From Caulobacteraceae bacterium (GTDB lineage Bacteria; Pseudomonadota; Alphaproteobacteria; Caulobacterales; Caulobacteraceae): a DNA stretch of 51,766 nt. The notes beneath the pieces were generated by a model. The model was not told where the DNA came from and made no database searches. It worked only from the letters and a program-made list of their open reading frames with translations. The stretch spans positions 1 through 51,766 of the forward strand of contig JAFBAO010000054.1 of the NCBI GenBank assembly GCA_019247715.1. Direction: 5' to 3'. Both the position numbers and the translations under genes were made by a program. Shown in pieces: positions 44,957-51,766 of this stretch (position 1 is its first letter; the number at the start of each line of letters is the position of its first letter).

Positions 44957-45970
44957 ATGTCCGAGCTGAGCTCGTCCGACCCGAGCCCGTGGATACTTCG
45001 CCCCTCACGGGCGGAGATTCGCCACACCCGGGTGCTGTTCTACAGCCGGCACGCCAGCGATCTCACGCCGGCGCGCGCCCAGCGGTTCGGCTACAGCGTC
45101 GTCTACCATGCCTCCATCGTCGCTGCCCTGCGCGAGCTCGGCCTGACCGTCGCGGTCGGCAGCGATCCCGAGCTGCTGTTTACCGAGATCGACGCCGACT
45201 ATCTCTGGTTCACGCTCATTCGGGCCCCTTTCGACGGCCATGAGCTGCTGATCCCCTCGATCGCCGCCTACCGGGGCCTCGCCTTCCTCGGGCCCGCGGC
45301 GCCGGTGCGGGCCCTTTCCGAGGACAAGGCGCTCGGCAAGGCGCTGGCGGCCTCGCTGGGCCTCGAGGTGGCGCCCCATCGGATGATCGATCCCTTGTCG
45401 CCGGCGGCCGCCGACCTCGCGCTCTCCGGCCGCTGGGTCCTGAAGCCGCGCACCGGAGTGATGTCGGAGGCGCTCGCCGTCCTCGGCTGCGCGGCCGACT
45501 GGGCGCCGGCGCTGAAGGAAGCCGCCCTGCCCGTCCACGGCGGCCGGGAGTTCATCGCCGAGGAGCTGGTTCCCGGCCTCAACCTCGCCGTCCCGGTGGT
45601 CGAAGGCCTGCCGCCGCTCTCGGTATTCGAGGAACGCGGCGTGGGCGCGGACAATATCCTCACCGAGGCCGGCAAGGAGGGGCGCACCGCCGACTACGGC
45701 TCGCGGCCCTACGCCGGGCCGGGCGCGGCCGAGGCCGCCGCCGCGGCCGCGGCGCTTGCCGCCGCCATCGCGCCCTTCGACTACGCGCGCTTCGATTTCC
45801 GCTACGATCCGCAAGGCGGCCGGCTGGTGTTCCTCGAGGTCAACATGAACTGCGCCCTCGGCCCGGCCGGCGTCGTGGCTCGCGCCGCAGCCCTTCAGGG
45901 GATCGACCACAGGACCCTCGTCGGCCACATCTTCACCCACAGCCTGCGCCGCCAGCGGTCCCCGCTCTGA
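44957..45970 (+). CDS. ATP-grasp ligase of unknown specificity
   Basis: 337 residues with the ATP-grasp plan: an N-terminal alpha/beta domain (VLFYSRHASDLTPARAQRFG), a central lid (RWVLKPRTGVMSEALAVLGC), and the C-terminal metal site DYARFDFRYDPQGG ... FLEVNMNCALGP, with acidic metal ligands plus an Asn. ATP-grasp enzymes join a carboxylate to an amine using ATP; relatives include D-Ala-D-Ala ligase and glutathione synthetase. The N-terminal substrate part matches none I know. Divergent from a GNAT gene, which suggests a shared role in modifying a small molecule. Confidence 0.87.
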   Translation: MSELSSSDPSPWILRPSRAEIRHTRVLFYSRHASDLTPARAQRFGYSVVYHASIVAALRELGLTVAVGSDPELLFTEIDADYLWFTLIRAPFDGHELLIPSIAAYRGLAFLGPAAPVRALSEDKALGKALAASLGLEVAPHRMIDPLSPAAADLALSGRWVLKPRTGVMSEALAVLGCAADWAPALKEAALPVHGGREFIAEELVPGLNLAVPVVEGLPPLSVFEERGVGADNILTEAGKEGRTADYGSRPYAGPGAAEAAAAAAALAAAIAPFDYARFDFRYDPQGGRLVFLEVNMNCALGPAGVVARAAALQGIDHRTLVGHIFTHSLRRQRSPL

Positions 45971-46100
45971 CGATCCCTCCCGCTCCTCAGCGGTTCGCCC
46001 GTCACGCGAGCGGCCTTCAGGGAACTTGACGATCAACCGAGCGTTGGGCGCTGGCGCAGTCCCTGTTCTGGGCGCGTCCAGCCGGGGGGCGAGTGAAGTC

Positions 46101-48833
46101 ATGGAGCGCGCACGCATGGGTCTTGCGGCCGACGGCCTCCTCGAGCGGTTTGTCGCAGGAATTCCCGACCACGCGGTCTATCTGCTCGACGCCGCCGGCG
46201 CGGTGGCCAGCTGGAACGCCGGCGCCGAGCGCATCTACGGTTACCCGCCCCGGGAGATTCTCGGGCGAGCCTTCGTCGAGCTCTTCACCGCCGAGGACTG
46301 CGCGGCCGGCCTCCCGACGACGATGCTCGCCGAGGCGCGCGAGAGCGGCCAGGCCAGGCGCGAGGGCTGGCGGGTGCGCAAGGACGGCTCGCGCTTCTGG
46401 GCCGTCGCTTCCCTCGCCGCATTGCGGGACGAGGCGGGCGAGCTGATCGCCTACGGCGAGACCTTGCGCGACGTCACTCAGGAGCGCCTGACGCAGGCCG
46501 AGCTCACCGAGAACCATCGGCGCTTTCGTTTCCTGATGGATGGCGTGGCCGACTACGCCATCTACTTGATGGATCCGCATGGGGCGATCATCGACTGGAA
46601 CCGGGGCGCAGAGCGGCTGACCGGCTACGACGCCGACGACGTGGTCGGCCGCCACTTCGGCGTCCTCTTCGACGAAAAGGACCGCCGCGCCGGTCTCCCG
46701 GCCGCGGTGCTGGCCTCGGCGCTCGCCGAAGGCCGTTACGAGGGCGAGGGCTGGCGGGTGCGCAAGGACGGCTCGCGGTTCTGGGCCCTGGCGGCGGTGG
46801 GCGCCATCCGCGACGATACGGACGGGCAGGTGGGCTTCGCGGTGATCACCCGGGACGTCACGCGCGAGAAGCTGGAGCGCGACCGCCTTACCGAGAGCGA
46901 GCGTCGTTTCCGGCTGCTGGTGGAGGGCGTCACCGATTACGCGATCTTCATGGTGGACAAGAACGGCCTGATCAACAACTGGAACCGGGGCGCCGAGCGG
47001 ATCAAGGGCTACCGGGCGGAGGAGGCGATCGGACGTCACTTCGGCGTCTTCTACATCCCGGAGGAGCGCGCCGCCGGGGCCCCGGCCCGGGCGCTGGCCG
47101 CCGCCCTCGAGAACGGCCGCCATGAGAGCGAAGGCTGGCGGCTGCGCAAGGACGGCTCGCGCATCTGGGCTTCGGCGGTGATCGAGCCGATCTGCGATGA
47201 CGACGGCCGCCACATGGGCTTCGCCATGGTCACCCGCGACATTTCCGAGCGACGCGCGGCCGCGAACGCGCTCGCCCAGAGCGAACGGGAGTTCCGGCTG
47301 CTGGTCAGCCAGCTTTCCGACTACGCCCTCTTCATGCTCGACCCCAACGGCATCGTCACCACCTGGAACGTGGGGGCTCAGCGGATCAAGGGCTACGCCT
47401 CCGACGAGATCGTCGGGCGCCACTTCTCCACCTTCTACACCGAGGCCGATCGTGCGGCGGGCCTGCCCAGCCGCGTTCTTGAGATCGCCCGGACCGAAGG
47501 GCGTTACGAGGCGGAGGGCTGGCGGGTGCGGAAGGGCGGCCAGCTCTTTTGGGCGAGCGTCGTGGTGGATGCGATCCACGACGAGCAAGGCGTCATCATC
47601 GGCTTCGCCAAGGTCACTCGCGACATGACCGAGCGGCGCGAAGCCGAGCTCCAGCTTCAGAGGACCAACGAACGTCTCGCCCAGGTGCAGAAGATGGACG
47701 CCCTCGGCCAGCTCACCGGCGGCGTCGCCCACGATTTCAACAACCTGCTGACCGTGGTCGCCGGACGCACCCAGATGCTGAAGCGCAAGCTCGCCGAGCG
47801 GCCCGATCTCGTCGACCACCTGGACGCCATCGACGTGGCCGCCTCCCGCGGGGCGGCCCTCACCCGCCACCTCCTCACCTTCGCCCGTCGCCAGCGCGTC
47901 CAGCCCACGCGTCTCGTCCTCGCCGAGCGCGCTAAGCCGCTCGCCGAGCTCCTCTCGGCTTCCCTGCCCCCGACGGTGAAGCTCGCCTTCGCCCTGCCCA
48001 AGTCCCTTTGGGACATCGAAGCGGACGCCGCCGAGCTCGAGCTGGCGCTGCTGAACCTGGTCGTCAACGCGCGCGACGCCATGCCGAGCGGCGGCCAGGT
48101 GTCGCTCTCGGCCGCCAACGTCCGCTGCCCGCCGCCCGAAAGCTTGCGCGGCCAGTTCGTGGCCCTGAAGGTCGTCGATAGCGGGGTCGGCATTCCTCCG
48201 GACGTGCTGCCGAAGATCTTCGAGCCCTTCTTCACCACCAAGGAAGTCGGCAAGGGCACCGGGCTCGGCCTCTCCCAGGTGTTCGGCTTCGCCGAGCAGT
48301 CGGGCGGACGGTTGACGGTCGAAAGCGCGCTCGGCAAGGGCTCGACTTTCACCCTCTACTTGCCCCGGGCCGGCGCCGAGGCGGGGGCCCTCCAGGAGGC
48401 CGCCCCGCTCGCCTCCGCCCCGCCCGGCGCGCGGATCCTGGTGGTGGAGGACAATCCGGAGGTGGCCGCGGTGGCCGCCGGGCTTCTGGCGCAGCTCGGT
48501 CATCGTCCGCATCTGGTCCAGAACGCCGTCGAAGCCCTCGCAGCCGCGGCCGCCGACGACTCATACGACCTAGTGTTCAGCGACGTGGTGATGGCCGGAG
48601 AGATGGATGGCGTCGCCCTCGCCCGGCGCCTGCGGGAGCTGCGGCCCGATCTGCCGATCTTGCTCGCCACCGGCTACTCGGACGCGGCCGGCAAGGCCGC
48701 GTCGGAGTTCCGCATCCTGCGCAAACCCTACCGGCTCGAGGACCTGAACGCCGAGATCGATCGCATCCTCGCCGAGCAGCTCGCCGTGCGCGAAGGCCGC
48801 CTCGTTCCGCTGCGCCGGGCCCGGGGCGCCTAG
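46101..48833 (+). CDS. Hybrid sensor histidine kinase with four PAS domains and a receiver
   Basis: 910 residues from the ATG at 46101 (a TTG at 46026 gives a longer frame without support). Four PAS domains, about 10-125, 135-255, 265-385 and 395-515, share EGWRVRKDGSRFWA-like ends, so they arose by tandem duplication. A HisKA domain follows with His544 in GGVAHDFNNLL. The HATPase has N, G1, F and G2 boxes (LNLVVNARDAM, DSGVGIP, FEPFFTT, GTGLGL). The C-terminal receiver has Asp828 in VFSDVVMAGEMDG. No membrane helix, so it is a cytoplasmic sensor. Input and target are unknown; no separate regulator gene is nearby. Confidence 0.93.
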   Translation: MERARMGLAADGLLERFVAGIPDHAVYLLDAAGAVASWNAGAERIYGYPPREILGRAFVELFTAEDCAAGLPTTMLAEARESGQARREGWRVRKDGSRFWAVASLAALRDEAGELIAYGETLRDVTQERLTQAELTENHRRFRFLMDGVADYAIYLMDPHGAIIDWNRGAERLTGYDADDVVGRHFGVLFDEKDRRAGLPAAVLASALAEGRYEGEGWRVRKDGSRFWALAAVGAIRDDTDGQVGFAVITRDVTREKLERDRLTESERRFRLLVEGVTDYAIFMVDKNGLINNWNRGAERIKGYRAEEAIGRHFGVFYIPEERAAGAPARALAAALENGRHESEGWRLRKDGSRIWASAVIEPICDDDGRHMGFAMVTRDISERRAAANALAQSEREFRLLVSQLSDYALFMLDPNGIVTTWNVGAQRIKGYASDEIVGRHFSTFYTEADRAAGLPSRVLEIARTEGRYEAEGWRVRKGGQLFWASVVVDAIHDEQGVIIGFAKVTRDMTERREAELQLQRTNERLAQVQKMDALGQLTGGVAHDFNNLLTVVAGRTQMLKRKLAERPDLVDHLDAIDVAASRGAALTRHLLTFARRQRVQPTRLVLAERAKPLAELLSASLPPTVKLAFALPKSLWDIEADAAELELALLNLVVNARDAMPSGGQVSLSAANVRCPPPESLRGQFVALKVVDSGVGIPPDVLPKIFEPFFTTKEVGKGTGLGLSQVFGFAEQSGGRLTVESALGKGSTFTLYLPRAGAEAGALQEAAPLASAPPGARILVVEDNPEVAAVAAGLLAQLGHRPHLVQNAVEALAAAAADDSYDLVFSDVVMAGEMDGVALARRLRELRPDLPILLATGYSDAAGKAASEFRILRKPYRLEDLNAEIDRILAEQLAVREGRLVPLRRARGA

Positions 48834-48873
48834 CGAGTGCGGTGAATTTGAACTTCGCTCGGCGCCCATCCAT

Positions 48874-48904
48874 CCGCTGGCGAACTTCGGACTCGGGACA
48901 CTAG
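48874..48904. repeat. Half copy of the CTAGTGT palindromic repeat
   Basis: Read on the minus strand the end is CTAGTGTCCCGAGTCCGAAG followed by TTCGCCAGCGG. It matches the left arm of the 4587-4661 element over about 31 bases with two or three differences. The other arm is missing or degraded (a lone GAACTTCGC at 48850-48858). Located right after the kinase gene. Confidence 0.72.
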
Positions 48905-49192
48905 CGTCTCATCCGCTTCTCCCCGAGGCAGCGGAAGCCCACGCTCGCTCTGCGGTCCGGCGCGGCTCGGCGGTCAAGTAAAGCTTGTATGAATGACAAT
49001 TCTTCGGTGCGTCAATCTGGCGTAGCCTCAGAATATCCGCGCCTGGATAAGCTTCAGAAAGTTCTCCTGGCGGTTTCAGGTCCGCAAATCAAGCCAAGTA
49101 TTTCAGATTTAGCGTAGGATGTTCGCCAAACAGGCTGCGGAACTCAGTTCCTCCGATGGCGGCTTGTGCAAAACACGTCTGGGAATAAGCTC

Positions 49193-50680
49193 ATGAGCAT
49201 CGACCCCAACAATCTTGCCGGGACGGCCAGCCTCACCTTCGACGACGAGTTCAACACCCTCAGCCTGTGGAACGGCTCCTCCGGGACCTGGATGACCACC
49301 TATCCGTTCTCCAGCGACACGGGCAACGGCGGCACCCTCTCCAGCAACGGAGAGCAGGAGTGGTACATCAACTCGAGGTACGCGCCCACCGCCTCGATCA
49401 CCCCCTGGACTGTGAGCAACGGGGTGCTCTCGCTCACCGCCGCGCCGGCGCCGGCCTCGATCCAGTCGCAGATCAACAACTACCAATACACGTCCGGCCT
49501 GATCGACACCTACCATTCGTTCAGCCAGACCTATGGCTACTTCGAGATGCGGGCCGAGCTGCCGGCTGGCCAGGGCTTCTGGCCGTCGTTCTGGCTGATC
49601 CCGGCCGACGGGTCCTGGCCGCCCGAGATCGACGCCATGGAGGTGCTGGGCAGGGACCCCACCACCCTCTACACCACCATCCACACCGGCACGGCGAGCA
49701 ACGAGATCAACGCCGGGAGCTCGGCGACGGTGGCGAACACCTCCACCGGCTTCCACACCTACGGCGTCGACTGGGAGCCGGACTACGTCACCTGGTATTT
49801 CGACGGCCAACAGGTCTTCAAGACGCCGACGCCTTCGGATCTCGACAAGCCCATGTACATGATCGCCAACCTGGCGCTGGGCGGCTCATGGGCGGGCAAC
49901 GTGGACTCCACCACGCCTTTCCCTGCCTCGATGAAGATCGATTACATCCGGGCCTACCAGACCGCGCCCGCCCAGTCCGGTCCCGGCCTCTTCACCCTGC
50001 CGACCAGCGCGCCCTGGACGCATGTCATCAACAAGGTCACCGGCGGCCAGATGGTCGGGACCTCCGGCCCTGACAAGCTGGACGGCAATGGGGCGGCGAC
50101 CCAGATGAACGGCGCCGGCGGTGACGACACCTTCGTCGTCTATCATGCCGCCGACGTGGTGGCCGATACCGGAACCAGCGTGACGACCGTCCAGAGCCTC
50201 GCCCCGAGCTTCACCCTTCCCGGCGGGATCGACAACCTCGTCCTCAAGGGGACCACCTCCCAGGTGGCGATCGGCAACGCCGGCGACAACATCCTCACCT
50301 CCAACAACGCCGGCTCTACCCTCAAGGGCGGGGGCGGGAACGACATCCTCATCGCGGGCGGCGGCGCCGACACCCTGACCGGCGGGAGCGGCGACAACAT
50401 CTTCCAGTTCAACCGGATTCCGAGCCACGCGGGTCAGGTCACCGACTTCGACCCGGCGCGCGACATCCTCGATCTGCGCAAGCTCTTCTCGGGGACAGGC
50501 TACCAGGGGACCAATCCGGTCGCCGACGGCTACGTCAAGTTCGCCGACGACGGCCACGGAAACACCCAGGTGCTGTTCAACGCTCACGTGGGCCGGGGGG
50601 CCACCTTCCACCTCATCACCACCCTCGACGGGATCCAGCCCGGCCAGATGCACGCCCAGGGGGACTGGTACTTCCACTGA
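49193..50680 (+). CDS. Secreted GH16 family glycanase with RTX-like C-terminus
   Basis: 495 residues from the ATG at 49193 (an in-frame GTG nine codons upstream is possible). The N-terminal 260 residues are a GH16 beta-jelly roll with the catalytic EIDAME motif: Glu145, Asp147 and Glu150. The C-terminal part has Gly/Asp nonapeptide-like repeats (GGAGGDDTF, GGGGNDIL, GGSGDNIF) that bind calcium, and no N-terminal signal peptide. This fits type I secretion, as for ExsH-type succinoglycan glycanases. It probably cuts an exopolysaccharide. Upstream 48905-49192 is AT-richer than average and probably holds its promoter. Confidence 0.92.
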   Translation: MSIDPNNLAGTASLTFDDEFNTLSLWNGSSGTWMTTYPFSSDTGNGGTLSSNGEQEWYINSRYAPTASITPWTVSNGVLSLTAAPAPASIQSQINNYQYTSGLIDTYHSFSQTYGYFEMRAELPAGQGFWPSFWLIPADGSWPPEIDAMEVLGRDPTTLYTTIHTGTASNEINAGSSATVANTSTGFHTYGVDWEPDYVTWYFDGQQVFKTPTPSDLDKPMYMIANLALGGSWAGNVDSTTPFPASMKIDYIRAYQTAPAQSGPGLFTLPTSAPWTHVINKVTGGQMVGTSGPDKLDGNGAATQMNGAGGDDTFVVYHAADVVADTGTSVTTVQSLAPSFTLPGGIDNLVLKGTTSQVAIGNAGDNILTSNNAGSTLKGGGGNDILIAGGGADTLTGGSGDNIFQFNRIPSHAGQVTDFDPARDILDLRKLFSGTGYQGTNPVADGYVKFADDGHGNTQVLFNAHVGRGATFHLITTLDGIQPGQMHAQGDWYFH

Positions 50681-50742
50681 TCACGCCCACGGCGGCGACG
50701 CGCTCGGCGCCGCCCGAAGGCCCGAGGGTCGTTCGGCGCCCG

Positions 50743-51243
50743 TCACTCGAACCAGTAGTCCAGCGTCCCGACCGAGCTCTTCCCGAACGCGCCTTCGAAA
50801 CCGCCCTCGCCGCGCAGGCCGGCGAGCGCGCCGGTTCCCGATCCGGGAACCACGAACCAGGTCGCCTTGATCTTGCCGTTCGTGACGACCTCGGCGCCCT
50901 GCAGCACGAACGCGCCCTGGCGGCCGTCCAGTCTTCCTTGGAATCGCTGCAGGCTGACCAGGCTGGCGGACCGGTCCGGTCGCTGAACCTGCAGCGCCCG
51001 GACGGCGGACTCGCCTTCGATTCCTCCGGTGAAACTTTCGGCAATGCGGATCTCGGTCAGAGCCGGACTGGTCCGGTCATAGGGCGCCGCCTCCGAACGC
51101 CGGACCGTGATCTTGGCCTCTACGTGCCGGCGCGCCGTCGGCCGTTGTCGCTGGTCGGTCATGGGCGCAGGGCCCACTTTGGCCGAGGCAGCGCCGGGAG
51201 AAGGCGAGACGGCCAGCAGCGCCAGTCCGGCGGCCGCCAGCAT
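50743..51243 (-). CDS. DUF3224 domain-containing protein, probably exported
   Basis: 166 residues. A short hydrophobic N-terminus (MLAAAGLALLAVSPSPGA) is probably a signal peptide. Then the DUF3224 beta-barrel: IRIAESFTGGIEGESAV, RFQGRLDGRQGAFVLQGAEV, ATWFVVPGSGTGALAGLRGE. DUF3224 relates to allene oxide cyclase-like barrels; function unknown in bacteria. It lies 25 bases downstream of the cytochrome b561 stop on the same strand, so the two may be co-transcribed. Confidence 0.88.
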   Translation of the reverse strand: MLAAAGLALLAVSPSPGAASAKVGPAPMTDQRQRPTARRHVEAKITVRRSEAAPYDRTSPALTEIRIAESFTGGIEGESAVRALQVQRPDRSASLVSLQRFQGRLDGRQGAFVLQGAEVVTNGKIKATWFVVPGSGTGALAGLRGEGGFEGAFGKSSVGTLDYWFE

Positions 51244-51268
51244 CGGCAGGCGCGTGCTCGCCGGTTCC

Positions 51269-51766
51269 TCACGGCCGACCGGGCGAGCGCATCGCCTGAT
51301 AGGCGGGCGCCGGCCGCGCGTCCGGCGGGCGGGCGGCGGCGCCTGCGGGTTCGGCGGCGTAGGCCGGCAGCATGCGCCCCAGCACGCCGTCGCGGCGGAA
51401 GGTGAGGTGGAAGGCGACCGCCGAGAGGTGCAGGGCGATCAGCGCGTAGATCAGCCACTGTCCCCAAAGGTGAAGCTGGGCGAAGAGCGCGGCCTGATGC
51501 TTGTCCGGCGCCAGCAGGAGCGGGGTCGGCAGCGCGTCGAACAGCCTGGGCCGGTGGCCGCCCAGCTCGGCGGTCAGGAAGCCCGTGGCGGGCATGTAGA
51601 TCAGCGCCGCGAAGAACACCCAGTAGGCGGCGTGCGCCAGGCGCCGTTCCCAGATCCTCACCGCCGGCGGATAGGCTGGCGGTCCGTCGACGAACCGCCA
51701 GGCGATACGGAACACCGTGACGAGGAGGACAATCGCGCCCAGCGTCTCGTGCCAGGCGAAAAGGCT
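51269..51766 (-). CDS. Cytochrome b561-type membrane protein, partial (cut by window edge)
   Basis: The C-terminal 165 residues of a di-heme membrane cytochrome of the bacterial b561 family, which runs off the right edge. Histidines suited as heme ligands are in LFAWHETLGAIVLLVTVFRI, RLAHAAYWVFFAALI and ALIALHLSAVAFHLTF. Four transmembrane helices are visible or partly visible. These proteins transfer electrons from quinol to periplasmic acceptors or act in superoxide handling. The Pro/Ala-rich C-terminal tail of about 40 residues is likely cytoplasmic. Confidence 0.9.
   Translation of the reverse strand, partial: SLFAWHETLGAIVLLVTVFRIAWRFVDGPPAYPPAVRIWERRLAHAAYWVFFAALIYMPATGFLTAELGGHRPRLFDALPTPLLLAPDKHQAALFAQLHLWGQWLIYALIALHLSAVAFHLTFRRDGVLGRMLPAYAAEPAGAAARPPDARPAPAYQAMRSPGRP

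Noticed and set aside
46017..48512. An 831-codon minus-strand open frame
   Set aside because: Antisense of the four-PAS kinase; the internal repeats in it are the mirror of the PAS duplications.

Overview
The window is GC-rich, densely coded chromosomal DNA from an alphaproteobacterium, most likely of the Caulobacterales (Phenylobacterium/Caulobacter type). This placement is inferred from the complex I sequences, the small Caulobacterales-type proteins, the ModE/Mo-box arrangement and the palindromic intergenic repeats. No 16S gene is present, so genus is not certain. There is one RNA gene (tRNA-Asp). I found no CRISPR array, integrase, transposase or intact prophage.

Layout. (1) The respiratory complex I (nuo) genes are all on the minus strand but lie in three separated blocks: nuoA-B-C-D-E-x-x-F (29678 down to 24218), nuoG-H-x-I (9222 to 5406) and nuoJ-K-L-M (3510 to the left edge). 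About 15 kb of unrelated genes lie between nuoF and nuoG, and about 1.9 kb between nuoI and nuoJ. Three small uncharacterised genes (marked x) are translationally coupled inside the nuo blocks. (2) The 15 kb interruption (9.2-24.2 kb) carries an EVE-domain protein, a cytochrome c-FTR1 iron permease with a candidate Fur box, two DHA2-type efflux pumps, an ECF sigma operon whose last gene is a membrane/proline-rich/ankyrin protein, an amidohydrolase, and a divergent selD/mnmH pair for tRNA 2-selenouridine synthesis. (3) 29.8-38.5 kb is rich in small lineage-specific proteins. It also holds tRNA-Asp and a molybdate locus: a ModE-type regulator converging on modBC, a Mo-box, and no modA. (4) 38.7-41.1 kb holds a divergent peptidoglycan-recycling pair, mpl (frameshifted here) and an LD-carboxypeptidase. 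(5) 41.2-51.8 kb holds a third DHA2 pump, a frameshifted LysR regulator, a divergent GNAT/ATP-grasp pair, a four-PAS hybrid histidine kinase, a secreted GH16 glycanase with RTX-like repeats, a DUF3224 protein and a cytochrome b561 cut by the right edge.

How the parts work together. Complex I, the b-type cytochrome and the iron permease serve respiration and its iron demand. SelD supplies selenophosphate to MnmH. LdcA and Mpl act in sequence in murein tripeptide recycling. ModE senses molybdate and probably represses modBC through the Mo-box. Two dispersed repeat families punctuate intergenic spaces: CTAGTGT-ended palindromes near 4.6 kb (with a half copy at 48.9 kb), and CCCTCC/GGGAGG long hairpins near 9.4, 26.1, 38.7 and 41.1 kb. 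Two conserved genes (mpl, lysR) each lack one base, which may be true decay or sequence error.
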